In this document: one piece after another, positions 8,105 to 18,465 of the stretch
Layout: each line of letters starts with the position of its first letter
Numbering within the stretch: position 1 is the stretch's first letter
The notes under the pieces: model-generated
What the model was told of the DNA's origin: nothing
Seen by the model: only the letters and a program-made list of their open reading frames with translations
Database searches by the model: none
Position numbers and translations under genes: made by a program
From: Dolosicoccus paucivorans
GTDB taxonomy: Bacteria; Bacillota; Bacilli; Lactobacillales; Aerococcaceae
DNA length: 43,385 nt
Assembly: GCF_900100125.1 (NCBI RefSeq)
Contig: NZ_FNEL01000007.1
Location: forward strand, 1-43,385
Direction: 5' to 3'

Positions 8105-9082
8105 ATGGTCAGTTTAAATGATATCGCAAAGCTTGCGGGGGTTTCTAAAAGTACCGTGTCCCGGTATTTGAATAATGGGTCGGTGAGTGAGAAGACGAAA
8201 GAGAAGCTTCAAAAGATTATTGAAGAAACAGGGTACCAGCCGAATGTGTATGCGCAAAGTTTAAAGGCGGAACGGACCCATTTAATCGGGGTCGTTATTC
8301 CAAGGTTTAGATCCCCTTCCACCAACGATGCGTTAAAGGTGATGGACCGTATGGCTTATGATAACAATCTGCAGTTAGTCATTATGAACTCTGATCTTAA
8401 GTCAAACCGGACTTTAGAAAATATTCGGCAATTAGAACGTCAACGTGTCGATGTGATTGTTTTATTCGCCACTCAGATGACTGAGGAATTAAAGGAGGCT
8501 GTCTCTAACTCAAAGACACCCATCATTGTGGTGGGGCAACAATTTGAAGACGTAACGAGTTATATTTATGATGATTATGACGCTGGGCGACAAATGGCTC
8601 GCTATGCCGATGAATTAGGCCATCGCCACTTTCTTTTTGTGGGCGTCAGTGAAACAGACCAAGCCGTAGGGATTGAGCGTAAGAAAGGTTTTTATGACTA
8701 CTTTAAAGATCGTGATGTACAGATTGACTTTGTCGAAACGAGCTTTTCTAGAGAAGAAGCTTACCAAAAGGCGTTAAAATTTCTACCTAATTTAAAGGCG
8801 ACTTACATTGTCGCCGCAACCGACCATATTGCGTTAGGTATTTTAAACGCTTGTCGATCACTAAAGCTTAATGTTCCTGACGATGTGTCTTTAAGCGGCT
8901 TTGGTGGGTATGATGAAGCACAATATGTCGTGCCAAGTATTACTACAGTCAATTATAATTTTGCCCAGATGGGTCAATGGGTGATGAAGCGAGTGTTGGA
9001 TCTAGGCGAAGAGACTTCTTCTGAATTAGTTGTTAAGCCCGTTTATTTAACGAAAGGAACTTCAACGAAGCGAGTGAATTAA
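8105..9082 (+). CDS. scrR: LacI-family repressor of the sucrose operon (ScrR-like)
   Basis: LacI/GalR-type transcription factor. The N-terminal helix-turn-helix is LNDIAKLAGVSKSTVSRYLN with the hinge region after it, and the periplasmic-binding-protein-like sugar domain starts near HLIGVVIP. The frame is open from an ATG at 8039, but the ATG at 8105 is chosen because AAGGAGGTG (8092-8100) lies just upstream and the family starts at this point; this gives 325 residues. It precedes the PTS and hydrolase genes and a palindromic operator, so sucrose-responsive repression of scrAB is the likely role. The exact effector is inferred. Confidence 0.88.
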   Translation: MVSLNDIAKLAGVSKSTVSRYLNNGSVSEKTKEKLQKIIEETGYQPNVYAQSLKAERTHLIGVVIPRFRSPSTNDALKVMDRMAYDNNLQLVIMNSDLKSNRTLENIRQLERQRVDVIVLFATQMTEELKEAVSNSKTPIIVVGQQFEDVTSYIYDDYDAGRQMARYADELGHRHFLFVGVSETDQAVGIERKKGFYDYFKDRDVQIDFVETSFSREEAYQKALKFLPNLKATYIVAATDHIALGILNACRSLKLNVPDDVSLSGFGGYDEAQYVVPSITTVNYNFAQMGQWVMKRVLDLGEETSSELVVKPVYLTKGTSTKRVN

Positions 9083-9098
9083 TTTTCACTCGTTTTTG
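9071..9098 (+). terminator. Terminator after scrR
   Basis: An 8-bp perfect stem (CGAGTGAA paired with TTCACTCG) overlaps the scrR stop codon and is followed by TTTTT. It separates scrR from the scrA promoter. Confidence 0.75.
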
Positions 9099-9100
9099 TG

Positions 9101-9150
9101 TTGCTTTTTTATTTTTGTGTAGTATACTACAATTAAACGGAACCGGTTCC
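9101..9150 (+). promoter_or_regulatory. scrA promoter with LacI-type operator
   Basis: TTGCTT (9101-9106) and TATACT (9123-9128) are 16 nt apart. The perfect 12-bp palindrome GGAACCGGTTCC lies at 9139-9150, at or just after the expected transcription start. A CG-centred palindrome of this form is typical of LacI-family operators, and the adjacent scrR is the obvious binder. Confidence 0.75.
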
Positions 9151-9196
9151 AAAATTTGTTTCAAGTAACTTCAATCCTAGAAAGGTGGCTATTTAA

Positions 9197-10564
9197 ATGG
9201 CTTACGAAAATGTCATCCAAGGGCTCTTTAAAGCTCTTGGAGGTAAAGAAAATATCGCCAGTGCCGAGCACTGTGCAACGAGATTACGGATTATTGTCGA
9301 TAACAATGACTTAGTCGACAAAGAATTAGCAGAACAAATCCCAGAATGTAAAGGGTACTTTTATACGACAGGACAACATCAATTTATCTTCGGAACAGGT
9401 AAAGTCAACGAAGTATACCAAGCTTTTAATGCTGTATTAGAAAGTGACGGGGATCCAGTTAAACATATAGCGGACCGTTATGCTCACTTAACGCCTGCTC
9501 AACGTGTTGTTCGGGTTTTAGCAGATATTTTAATTCCTTTAATTCCAGCCCTTGTTACGACGGGGTTATTAATGGGTGTACGCGGACTGTTGTTGGAATT
9601 AGGTATGACTATGTCCGAGGACACGATCGCGTTATTCCAAATTTTTACCGATACAGCTTTTGCCTTCTTACCAGTCCTTATTGCTTATAGCGCAACGAAG
9701 AAATTTGGCGGAAACCCGGTGATGGGTATTGTCGTAGGGCTGATGATGGTGGCTCCTCAACTACCGAACGCTTATGCGGTTCTTGGTGGGGACGCTGAAC
9801 CTTTATCGGTTTTTGGACTTAAATTATATGGTTATCAAGGATCAATTTTCCCAGCGATTATTGCCGCTTGGATTTTATCAAAGTTAGAACATTGGTTACG
9901 TACATGGGTGCCACAAATAATGGACTTAATTGTCACACCGTTCTTATCCCTATCTTTAACCATTATCGCGATTTTATTTGTATTAGGACCTATCATTCAA
10001 ATCATTGAGACCTTTGTAATTGGAACGATTACGAACTTATTATACGCCCCTCTAGGCATTGGTTATATTGTCTTTGGTGCCTTACAACAAGCTTTAGTGA
10101 TTACGGGCTTACACCACTCATTAGGACTGATTGAAATTAGTTTATTACGTGAGCAGGGGGTTAATATTATTCAACCTCTAACAACCGCAAGTATGGCCGC
10201 TCAATTTGGGGCAGCAGTCAGTGCCGCGTTACTTATGAAAGATAAAGTACGTCGTTCTAATATGTTAGCCGCAACCGCGCCAACACTATTTGGTATTACT
10301 GAACCGTTATTATTTGGGGTTAACTTACGTTCAATGCGTGTTTTTGCTTCAGGGATGTTAGGTGGGGCCATTGGTGGCTTTGTCACCTATCTATTCAACT
10401 TAGCAGCAACAGGGATGGGTATTACCTTCTTACCTGGTCTATTACTCTACGTTGGTAACTTTAGTGGTTTACTTCAATATTTAGTGGTCATTATTGTTTC
10501 TGCAGCGGCTGGCTTTATGTTAGTCCAAGCTCAACGTGGTGCGATTATAAAGGAGATTGGCTAG
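9197..10564 (+). CDS. scrA: Sucrose-type PTS transporter EIIBC
   Basis: Membrane PTS permease that takes up and phosphorylates a sugar, most likely sucrose, judging from the downstream hydrolase. The N-terminal EIIB domain (about 1-85) has the phosphorylation cysteine Cys26 in EHCATRLR. The EIIC domain (about 105-455) consists of multiple hydrophobic segments, including GLHHSLGLIE and the FGITEPLLFGV motif of the glucose/sucrose superfamily. No EIIA domain is attached, so a separate EIIA must phosphorylate it; the EIIA near 15.4-16.0 kb is one candidate. SD AAAGGTGG precedes the start. Sucrose versus trehalose or another disaccharide is set by context only. Confidence 0.88.
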   Translation: MAYENVIQGLFKALGGKENIASAEHCATRLRIIVDNNDLVDKELAEQIPECKGYFYTTGQHQFIFGTGKVNEVYQAFNAVLESDGDPVKHIADRYAHLTPAQRVVRVLADILIPLIPALVTTGLLMGVRGLLLELGMTMSEDTIALFQIFTDTAFAFLPVLIAYSATKKFGGNPVMGIVVGLMMVAPQLPNAYAVLGGDAEPLSVFGLKLYGYQGSIFPAIIAAWILSKLEHWLRTWVPQIMDLIVTPFLSLSLTIIAILFVLGPIIQIIETFVIGTITNLLYAPLGIGYIVFGALQQALVITGLHHSLGLIEISLLREQGVNIIQPLTTASMAAQFGAAVSAALLMKDKVRRSNMLAATAPTLFGITEPLLFGVNLRSMRVFASGMLGGAIGGFVTYLFNLAATGMGITFLPGLLLYVGNFSGLLQYLVVIIVSAAAGFMLVQAQRGAIIKEIG

Positions 10565-10568
10565 ATAA

Positions 10569-11948
10569 ATGAATCAACATCATTCAAAGGATCAGTGGCG
10601 TTTAACTTACCATATTATGCCGGAGAAGGGTTGGTTAAATGACCCTAACGGCGCTATTCAATTTAACGGACTGTACCATATTTATTACCAATACGTTCCC
10701 GAAACCCCTTTAGGAGGAGCGACTCATTGGGGGCATATGACCTCTAAAGATTTAGTCCACTTTAACCAAGAGCCGATCTTTATGTCGCCGGACCAACCTT
10801 TTGACAGTCACGGTGTTTATTCTGGGGGCGGCTTTGTAAAAGACGGGCTGATTCACTTTTTCTATACGGGGAATGTGAAGCTTGATGGGGACTATGATTA
10901 TATTTATAGTGGCCGTAAGCAACATGTGGTCCATGTGGTCAGTGACGATGGATTTAATATTTTAAAGCGTGAAGTGGTCATTGACCACGATACGTTTCCT
11001 GAAGGATTTACCGATCATATTCGTGACCCGAAAATTATTGAACATGATGGTGTGTTTTATATGATTTTAGGGGCTCGTAAGGCGGATAATTTAGGTGCTG
11101 TTATTACGTATCGCTCTACGGATTTAAGTGAGTGGACTTATGTGGGGAATTTAATTGAAGGCACCAAAGACGAAGGATATATGTGGGAGTGTCCCGATTT
11201 ATTCGAACTAAATGGGCGTTATGTCTTAATCTTCTCACCTCAAGGGATCCGGGAAGAAGCGTATCAATTCAATAACCCTCATGTAGCCGGGTATATCATT
11301 GGCTGCATGGATTGGGATGAAGTGAAATTTATTCCTGAAACCGAATTTATTGAATTGGATCGCGGTTTTGATTTTTATGCGCCTCATACTTTTGAAGACG
11401 AAACGGGACGCCGGATTATGTGGTCTTGGATGGGTGTGGGGGATATCATGCCGGAATATACGAACCCGACGATTGCTAGAGGCTGGCAACACGCCTTAGC
11501 GATGCCACGCTTATTGACGATCAAAAATGACCGCTTAATTCAACAACCTTTAACCGCTTATGAAGGGTTACGCAAAGAGGAACAACCCCTCAATATTAAT
11601 GAACGCTATACACTAGAAGATAAAGCGTTTGAGTTATTGTTTGAATTGCCAACTGAAGATGAGTTTTCAATTGACCTGATTGAAGATACGACTTTAGAGT
11701 ATAAGAACGGTATTTTAACTTTAGAACACGGTCCAAGTGGTTACGGCCGTCGTTGGCGTTCGACGAAAGTGGATCATATAGAAACTATTCATATTTATGT
11801 GGATACTAGTTCCATTGAAGTCTTTGTTAATGACGGAGAAGTGGCTCTTGCGAGCCGAGTATATCCAAAAGATAACATGCCTCATGCCCATGTTAAAGCG
11901 AGTGACCAAGCAAAGGTTACGTTGTGGGGATTAAAGCCAAGTATATAA
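10569..11948 (+). CDS. scrB: Sucrose-6-phosphate hydrolase, GH32
   Basis: Cytoplasmic invertase that splits sucrose 6-phosphate to glucose 6-phosphate and fructose. All three GH32 landmarks are present: WLNDPNG with the nucleophile Asp25, IRDPKI with Asp153, and ECPDLF with the acid/base Glu207. The C-terminal beta-sandwich follows from about residue 345. There is no signal peptide, which fits an intracellular phosphorylated substrate. It starts 4 nt after scrA, with its ribosome binding site inside the end of scrA, so the two are translated together. Length 459 is normal. Confidence 0.92.
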   Translation: MNQHHSKDQWRLTYHIMPEKGWLNDPNGAIQFNGLYHIYYQYVPETPLGGATHWGHMTSKDLVHFNQEPIFMSPDQPFDSHGVYSGGGFVKDGLIHFFYTGNVKLDGDYDYIYSGRKQHVVHVVSDDGFNILKREVVIDHDTFPEGFTDHIRDPKIIEHDGVFYMILGARKADNLGAVITYRSTDLSEWTYVGNLIEGTKDEGYMWECPDLFELNGRYVLIFSPQGIREEAYQFNNPHVAGYIIGCMDWDEVKFIPETEFIELDRGFDFYAPHTFEDETGRRIMWSWMGVGDIMPEYTNPTIARGWQHALAMPRLLTIKNDRLIQQPLTAYEGLRKEEQPLNINERYTLEDKAFELLFELPTEDEFSIDLIEDTTLEYKNGILTLEHGPSGYGRRWRSTKVDHIETIHIYVDTSSIEVFVNDGEVALASRVYPKDNMPHAHVKASDQAKVTLWGLKPSI

Positions 11949-11950
11949 AC

Positions 11951-11993
11951 AAAAAAGATCTGAGTCCAGAGAGAGGGATTCAGATCTTTTTTC
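11951..11993. terminator. Bidirectional terminator between scrB and ribokinase gene
   Basis: A long stem flanked by A6 on the left and T6 on the right (AAAAAAGATCTGA paired with TTCAGATCTTTTTT) lies between the convergent scrB and ribokinase ends and can act for both. Confidence 0.9.
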
Positions 11994-11996
11994 TTG

Positions 11997-12908
11997 TTAA
12001 ATATTCCATTTTGCATCAAAGTGAGGGCTTTGTTTCATCTCGTCTAAGGTTGGGATACCCCCTTGGGCGCCTTTTTGTTGAATGGATAAAGAACCAGCCA
12101 GGTTGGCAAAGCGAATGGCTTCTTCTAAAGATAAGTCATTAGACAATGCGACGGCTAAAGCTCCGTTAAAGGTGTCTCCGGCTCCCGTTGTGTCAATCAC
12201 CTCTTCAGGTTCCACTAAAAACGCAGGAACTTCTACCAGTTGGTCGCCATTATGAAATAGAGCACCTTTTGATCCTAAAGTGATGATCAGTTTGTTTGGG
12301 TAATGCTTTAGAACAGCTTCTACTTCTTCTCCTGGGAATAGTTCTGCGAACTCTGTTTCGTTAGGGGTTAAGTAAGTGGTTTTGTCGATCCATTGTTGAC
12401 CAAGTAAGCGAGCCGGGGCTGGGTTTAAAATAAGCGGCACATTTAGTTGATGGCATACTTCAATTAAACTTTCCACTGTTGGAAGAGGGGTTTCATTTTG
12501 GACAATGACCATGTCAGCTGATTGAATTAGGTCTGTTTGATTTTTAATATCTTCTGGGGTGACTTTGTTATTGGCTCCGGCAACGTAAATAATCGAGTTG
12601 TCTCGGTTATAAAGAGTAATAATCGCTGAACCAGACGGGGTGTTTTTCGCTGTTTTGACCGCTTTTGTGTCAATGTGATAGTCTTTTAAGTTATCAATAA
12701 GAGCTTTACCGAAGGAGTCGTCTCCTATAGCACCAATCATCGCAGTATTAGCCCCTAACTTAGCACAAGCCACCGCTTGGTTAGCTCCTTTACCACCAAA
12801 GGACGTATTGAAGTCCTCTCCAAAGACCGTTTCTCCTTGGGCCGGCTGGTTATGGGTCTCCACCACAAAATCCGTTGAAATACTTCCTACGACAATAATC
12901 TTCGCCAC
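11997..12908 (-). CDS. rbsK: Ribokinase (PfkB family)
   Basis: ATP-dependent sugar kinase that makes ribose 5-phosphate. Signs are the N-terminal GSISTDFVVE strand, the sugar-binding SFGGKGANQAVACAKLG loop, and the C-terminal anion-hole motif DTTGAGDTFNGAL with the catalytic aspartate. The frame is open to an ATG at 12917, but the GTG at 12908 has AAAGGATG at proper spacing, while the ATG sits directly on that ribosome binding site; this gives 303 residues. It is monocistronic and convergent with scrB. No ribose transporter is next to it, so another PfkB substrate such as deoxyribose is possible. Confidence 0.85.
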   Translation of the reverse strand: MAKIIVVGSISTDFVVETHNQPAQGETVFGEDFNTSFGGKGANQAVACAKLGANTAMIGAIGDDSFGKALIDNLKDYHIDTKAVKTAKNTPSGSAIITLYNRDNSIIYVAGANNKVTPEDIKNQTDLIQSADMVIVQNETPLPTVESLIEVCHQLNVPLILNPAPARLLGQQWIDKTTYLTPNETEFAELFPGEEVEAVLKHYPNKLIITLGSKGALFHNGDQLVEVPAFLVEPEEVIDTTGAGDTFNGALAVALSNDLSLEEAIRFANLAGSLSIQQKGAQGGIPTLDEMKQSPHFDAKWNI

Positions 12909-12941
12909 GTGAATCATCCTTTACATTGTATAGTCAATTAA

Positions 12942-12970
12942 ATTATAAGACAGGAAGGAACAAGGGACAA
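12942..12970 (-). promoter_or_regulatory. Predicted promoter of the ribokinase gene
   Basis: Read on the minus strand, TTGTCC (12970-12965) and TATAAT (12947-12942) are 17 nt apart. It lies about 35 nt upstream of the chosen start. Confidence 0.6.
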
Positions 12971-13018
12971 GGAAACGATAGAAAAAGTACTCTTTTAAAG
13001 GATAAACGACATTACTCT

Positions 13019-13055
13019 AGAAAGCGGTTGCAAAAAAATAAACTTATTGTATAAT
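13019..13055 (+). promoter_or_regulatory. bgl promoter with overlapping cre-like site
   Basis: TTGCAA (13028-13033) and TATAAT (13050-13055) are 16 nt apart. A cre-like sequence, AGAAAGCGGTTGCA at 13019-13032, covers the -35 box and resembles the CcpA consensus. Catabolite repression of the beta-glucoside operon is the expected effect. Confidence 0.65.
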
Positions 13056-13064
13056 AAAGAAAAC

Positions 13065-13160
13065 GGATTGTTACTGGACAGCAGGCAAGACCTAAATCAT
13101 ATTACATATAAAAACCTATATAGTGTAGGCTTATTTGTAATGTGATTTGGGTCTTTTTTT
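13065..13160 (+). promoter_or_regulatory. LicT/BglG-type RAT antiterminator and overlapping terminator
   Basis: A ribonucleic antiterminator element runs from GGATTGTTACTG at 13065 through GCAGGCAAGACCT to about 13093, closely matching known LicT targets. Its last bases are shared with the left arm of a long terminator stem (13087-13106 with 13136-13155, 18 of 20 positions matching) followed by seven T. Binding of the antiterminator to the RAT would block the terminator and allow expression of the downstream gene, which encodes that antiterminator. Confidence 0.9.
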
Positions 13161-13191
13161 GCTTTCTTCGGACTGATAGAAAGGAGATATT

Positions 13192-15432
13192 ATGCGTGTA
13201 TTAAAGGTTTTGAACAATAACGTCGTCCTCGCCTTAGATGACTCCCTTCAAGAAGTGATTGTCATGGGCAAAGGGATCGGGTTTCAACGAAAAAGAGAGG
13301 ATTGGATACGTCAAGAAGAAATAGAAAAATATTTTGTTCTCTTAGATAACTTAACTGCCTTTCAAGAAGTATATGAGCAACTACCAGCCAATGAAATTGA
13401 TTTAGTCTTTGAATTAGTGAGTTTAGCTGAAAAAGAACTTCGTCAACAGTTCCACAGCAATATTTATATCACGTTGGCGGACCATATCCACTACGCTTTG
13501 GAAAGACACCGAGAAGGAATTGTCATTCAAAACCCTCTCGAATGGGAAATTAAACGATTCTATCCTGCTGAATATGCAGTAGGGGTCAAAGGACTTGAAA
13601 TTATTGAAAAATATACCGATGTACAATTATCTGATTCTGAAGCAACTTCGATTGTATTGCATTTAATTAATGCTCATAAAGGTAACAAGCATTTCAATCA
13701 ATCGACAGAGATGATCAAAATTGTTAAGGATATTATCGAAATTGTGCGGTTATTTTACGGTTACAGCTTTCAAGAAGATACTACATCATTCACCCGTTTT
13801 ATTACCCACTTGCAGTTCTTTGCTCGTAGAGTTTTAAAGTCAAAAGTGGATGAAATAGATAATGACTTTCTATTTGAAAAAGTCTCTCAAAGCTATCCTA
13901 AAGAAATAGAATGTACCACCCTTATTAAAAAATATATTAAAAATCGGTATGACTTTGACATTAGTCTAGAGGAACAGTCATTTTTAGCAATTCATATAAG
14001 ACGTCTTGTAATGGACTATGAAGAAAAAAGGAGAAAAACTATGAAAAATTTAAAAGATTTAGCCATCGATATTCTTCAAAAGGTTGGTGGAGCAGACAAC
14101 GTCATCGACGTGAGGCATTGTATTACGCGACTACGGTTTAGACTAAAAGATGAGAGTTTAGCCGATACAGAGTATTTAAAAGAGCGTCCTGGCATTGTAA
14201 CTGTCATTCAAAACGGAGGACAATATCAAGTCGTGATTGGAAATCATGTGGCCGATGTGTATAAAGAGTTGATTGCTTTACCTGGTATGGGTGAAGAAGA
14301 AAGTGACTATGTCGTCAAAGAAGACGCCAGTTTATTAGATCGTTTTGTGGACACACTTTCAGGTTTGTTTCAACCCTTTTTAGGTGTGTTAGCTGCAGCA
14401 GGAATCATTAAAGGACTTGCAGCTATCATTAGCGCCAGTGGTGTGGATCCTCAAAACTCGACGGTTTTATTGTTGAATATGGTAGGAGATGGATTCTTCC
14501 AGTATCTTCCATTTGCTTTAGCGGTAACAGCAGCTCGTCGTTTTAGATTAAATCCTTTTTTAGCTATCGCTATTGCGGGTACATTCCTTTATCCTAATAT
14601 TGGAGAGATATTAGCTAATCCTGAAAGCGGTGTACTGTATACGTTATTTAATAATACTCCCTTTGAGTCGGAAGTGTATTCTACATTTTTAGGATTGCCG
14701 ATTATTTTACCACCGGCAGGGAATTATTATAGTGCGGTTATTCCGATTATTTTTGCGGTATGGTTTGGCGAAAAAGTAGATCAGTGGGTAGACAGTTGGA
14801 TTCCTCAAGTCATTAAAAGTTCCCTAGGCGCTGTCGTGACTCTTTTAATTGCAACACCCATTGCAATTTTAGTCATTGGGCCAATGGCTACTTGGTTAGC
14901 AGACTTAGTCGGTTGGTTCTTTGCGACCATCGATAGTTTTAGCCCGGTTATTTTAGGCATTTTGCTCGCTTCTTTATGGCAAGTTCTTGTTATTTTTGGA
15001 ATGCATTGGGGTATTATTCCGATTATGTTTATTCAAGTGGCTCATACAGGAGCGACTAATATTGGTGCGTTAGCTCAATTATCTACCTTTTCAATCCTTG
15101 GTATGTTAATGGCTGTAACCCTTAAAACTAAAGATTTAAAACTTAAAAACATTGCCGGGTCTTCGATTATTCCAACTCTTTTTGGTATTACTGAATCAGC
15201 TATTTATGGTGTCATGCTCGTTAAAAAGAAATTGTTTGCCTATACTATTCTTATAAACGCCATTGTTGGTGGGATTGCTGGTTACTTCCGCCTTAATCAA
15301 TATGTGATGGGTGGATTAGGAATATTTTCTATTCCTACATTTATTCATCCCGAGTTTGGTTTTTCAAGTAATTTTTGGGTTGCGGTAATAAGTATGGCAG
15401 CTCTTGTTATTTTAGGTTTTGTGGGTGGATGA
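13192..15432 (+). CDS. LicT-type antiterminator fused to beta-glucoside PTS EIIBC
   Basis: One 746-codon frame joins two normally separate proteins. Residues 1-55 are the CAT RNA-binding domain (MRVLKVLNNNVVLAL), about 65-280 two PRD regulatory domains, about 285-365 a PTS EIIB domain with Cys310 in RHCITRLRF, and about 385-746 the EIIC membrane domain with FGITESAIYGV. The junction falls exactly where LicT would end and where BglP would begin. An ATG at 14041, 7 nt after AAGGAG, can start a free 463-residue EIIBC. The family logic is a permease that phosphorylates the PRDs without substrate, inactivating them. Fusion could be real or due to loss of the licT stop by mutation or error. The frame ends at 15432 without the EIIA domain. 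Confidence 0.85.
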   Translation: MRVLKVLNNNVVLALDDSLQEVIVMGKGIGFQRKREDWIRQEEIEKYFVLLDNLTAFQEVYEQLPANEIDLVFELVSLAEKELRQQFHSNIYITLADHIHYALERHREGIVIQNPLEWEIKRFYPAEYAVGVKGLEIIEKYTDVQLSDSEATSIVLHLINAHKGNKHFNQSTEMIKIVKDIIEIVRLFYGYSFQEDTTSFTRFITHLQFFARRVLKSKVDEIDNDFLFEKVSQSYPKEIECTTLIKKYIKNRYDFDISLEEQSFLAIHIRRLVMDYEEKRRKTMKNLKDLAIDILQKVGGADNVIDVRHCITRLRFRLKDESLADTEYLKERPGIVTVIQNGGQYQVVIGNHVADVYKELIALPGMGEEESDYVVKEDASLLDRFVDTLSGLFQPFLGVLAAAGIIKGLAAIISASGVDPQNSTVLLLNMVGDGFFQYLPFALAVTAARRFRLNPFLAIAIAGTFLYPNIGEILANPESGVLYTLFNNTPFESEVYSTFLGLPIILPPAGNYYSAVIPIIFAVWFGEKVDQWVDSWIPQVIKSSLGAVVTLLIATPIAILVIGPMATWLADLVGWFFATIDSFSPVILGILLASLWQVLVIFGMHWGIIPIMFIQVAHTGATNIGALAQLSTFSILGMLMAVTLKTKDLKLKNIAGSSIIPTLFGITESAIYGVMLVKKKLFAYTILINAIVGGIAGYFRLNQYVMGGLGIFSIPTFIHPEFGFSSNFWVAVISMAALVILGFVGG

Positions 15433-15974
15433 TTTTACCGGTTGATGAAGATGATAAAGAGATTGAAGATGTAAGTGATGAGTCTTCTAATACAAACGTT
15501 CTAAAGACTCAAGAAGAAATTTTAAGTCCTCTAGCCGGAAAGGTAGTTCCTTTAGAAGACACTCCAGATGATGTATTTGCAAGTGGCGTCATGGGGCAAG
15601 GGTTAAGCATTGATCCTATGAATAATCGTGTAGTATCGCCTGTTAAGGGAGTGGTTAAAACAGCCTTTTCGACCGGACATGCGGTAGGGATTGAAAGCGA
15701 AGACGGGGCTGAAATTTTAATTCATATTGGAATAGATACGGTTAATTTAGAAGGTGAAGGCTTTAATTTGAAAGTTAAAGAAGGAGACCGAGTCAATCCA
15801 GGCGATCTATTAGTTGAGTTTGATAAGCAACTGATTATGGACCGGGGATTGTCTCCGTTGACGATGATCATTGTAACGAACACGCCTAATTATTTAGACG
15901 TGTTATTGACAGATCAAGAGGTTGTGGAAGAAACAGATTACTTAATGACTTTAGTGAATCAACAAAATAAATAA
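15429..15974 (+). CDS. PTS EIIA domain (glucose/beta-glucoside type), split from EIIBC
   Basis: The last third of a BglP-type EIIBCA, in a different frame from EIIBC. From the ATG at 15429, which overlaps the EIIBC stop as ATGA, it has 181 residues: an acidic linker, then the EIIA fold with ILSPLAGKVVPL, STGHAVGI (His84) and LIHIGIDTV (His99, the expected phosphorylation site). The frame is also open upstream to 15375, but that part is out-of-frame EIIC sequence. Either a one-base deletion split a fused gene, or the split is natural with coupled translation; no strong ribosome binding site is seen before 15429. It could also serve ScrA. Confidence 0.85.
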   Translation: MILPVDEDDKEIEDVSDESSNTNVLKTQEEILSPLAGKVVPLEDTPDDVFASGVMGQGLSIDPMNNRVVSPVKGVVKTAFSTGHAVGIESEDGAEILIHIGIDTVNLEGEGFNLKVKEGDRVNPGDLLVEFDKQLIMDRGLSPLTMIIVTNTPNYLDVLLTDQEVVEETDYLMTLVNQQNK

Positions 15975-15990
15975 GAAAGAAGGGATCTAG

Positions 15991-17415
<1,425 letters not shown>

Positions 17416-17423
17416 CTTTAGTG

Positions 17424-17465
17424 AGCTCTCATGTAAGCATCAAAGCTTATGTGGGAGTTTTTGTC
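17424..17465 (+). terminator. Terminator of the bgl operon
   Basis: A 15-bp stem with several G-U pairs (17424-17438 with 17445-17459) is followed by TTTTTGTCTTTTT. Confidence 0.75.
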
Positions 17466-17542
17466 TTTTTATAGAACTTTCCCCTCTTTCCCCCTATAAT
17501 TAAGATATATCAGTGTTGTAGCGGGAGTGAGGAGGAGTTAGG

Positions 17543-18454
17543 ATGAAGCGTTTATTTGATTTAACGGCGGATGAAGTGCGTCAGTTATCAAAGGACCAAT
17601 TGTTAGATAGTTTAAAGTTATGTGAAGGTCGAGTCATGATGAGCGAGTTGATGGCTCATATGCCGGCGATTTTAGGGGATGTGTCTAACGCAGAAGTGGC
17701 AGCGGCTTTTGGAGCAGATATTATTATGGTGAATACGTATGATACGACGAAGCCCTTTATTGCTGGAATTGACCATGAGGTGCCTTTAAAGGAAGTGGGG
17801 CGTTTAACGGGGAGAGTGCTCGCTGCGACTTTGGAACCCGTGGATTTATCTGTTCAGTCGGATCATTATCAAGAAGAATTATCCCCAGGACGCTTGGCGA
17901 CGTTAGATAACGTGGCTCATTTAATCGATCAAGGGGTACAAATGGTATTGTTAACAGGAAATCCAAGTACTTTTGTGAGTAACGAGGCTATTTTAGAAGC
18001 CATTCGTGCTATTAAAACCGCTGTTGGTGACAAAATCGTCATCGTTTCTGGAAAAATGCATTCCTCGGGTATGGTAAATGAAAGCTCTGGAGACATGGTT
18101 CAAATCTCTGACGTCGATGGCTTCATTGATGCTGGAGCAGATATTGTTTTAGTTCCAGCGCCAGGGACAGTACCAGGGTTCACGACGGAGAAAGTAGAAT
18201 CATTAGTTCAACATATCCAACGCCGAGGTAAGTTGGCGTTAACATCTATTGGCACCTCCCAAGAAGGAGCCGACGTGGACACGATTCGTGCCATTGCCTT
18301 ACAAGCCAAGATGGCGGGAGCGGATATTCATCACATTGGCGACTGCGGTATGGGTCCAGGGATGGCTATTCCGGAAAATATTATGGCCTATTCTACTGTC
18401 ATTCGGGGCCGTCGTCATACGTATCGTCAGATGGCTCGTTCACTATTACGTTAA
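17543..18454 (+). CDS. Conserved barrel-like protein of unknown function (DUF7916-like)
   Basis: The 303-residue soluble protein has alternating strands and helices suggestive of a TIM barrel: EVAAAFGADIIMVNTYD, then MVLLTGNPSTFVSN, IVIVSGKMHSSG, ADIVLVPAPGTVPGF, and late IHHIGDCGMGPGMAIPENI. Similar proteins in Lactobacillales have been called haloacid dehalogenase-like or placed in DUF7916, but no HAD DxDxT motif is present, so the HAD name is not supported. The conserved histidines and the GDCGMG loop suggest an active or metal site; its substrate is unknown. It follows the bgl terminator and a TATAAT box at 17495-17500, and cutC starts 11 nt after it. Confidence 0.6.
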   Translation: MKRLFDLTADEVRQLSKDQLLDSLKLCEGRVMMSELMAHMPAILGDVSNAEVAAAFGADIIMVNTYDTTKPFIAGIDHEVPLKEVGRLTGRVLAATLEPVDLSVQSDHYQEELSPGRLATLDNVAHLIDQGVQMVLLTGNPSTFVSNEAILEAIRAIKTAVGDKIVIVSGKMHSSGMVNESSGDMVQISDVDGFIDAGADIVLVPAPGTVPGFTTEKVESLVQHIQRRGKLALTSIGTSQEGADVDTIRAIALQAKMAGADIHHIGDCGMGPGMAIPENIMAYSTVIRGRRHTYRQMARSLLR

Positions 18455-18465
18455 GGAGAGTTTAG

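Noticed and set aside
11924-12142. Plus-strand ORF of 72 codons after scrB
   Set aside because: It runs across the terminator and antisense to ribokinase, with no ribosome binding site or protein-like composition.
15415-15435. Programmed -1 frameshift joining EIIBC and EIIA
   Set aside because: No X XXY YYZ slippery heptamer and no obvious downstream stimulatory structure were seen; a split gene or indel is simpler.
17543-18454. Haloacid dehalogenase annotation
   Set aside because: There is no DxDxT/V motif or the other HAD motifs; the fold pattern is barrel-like.
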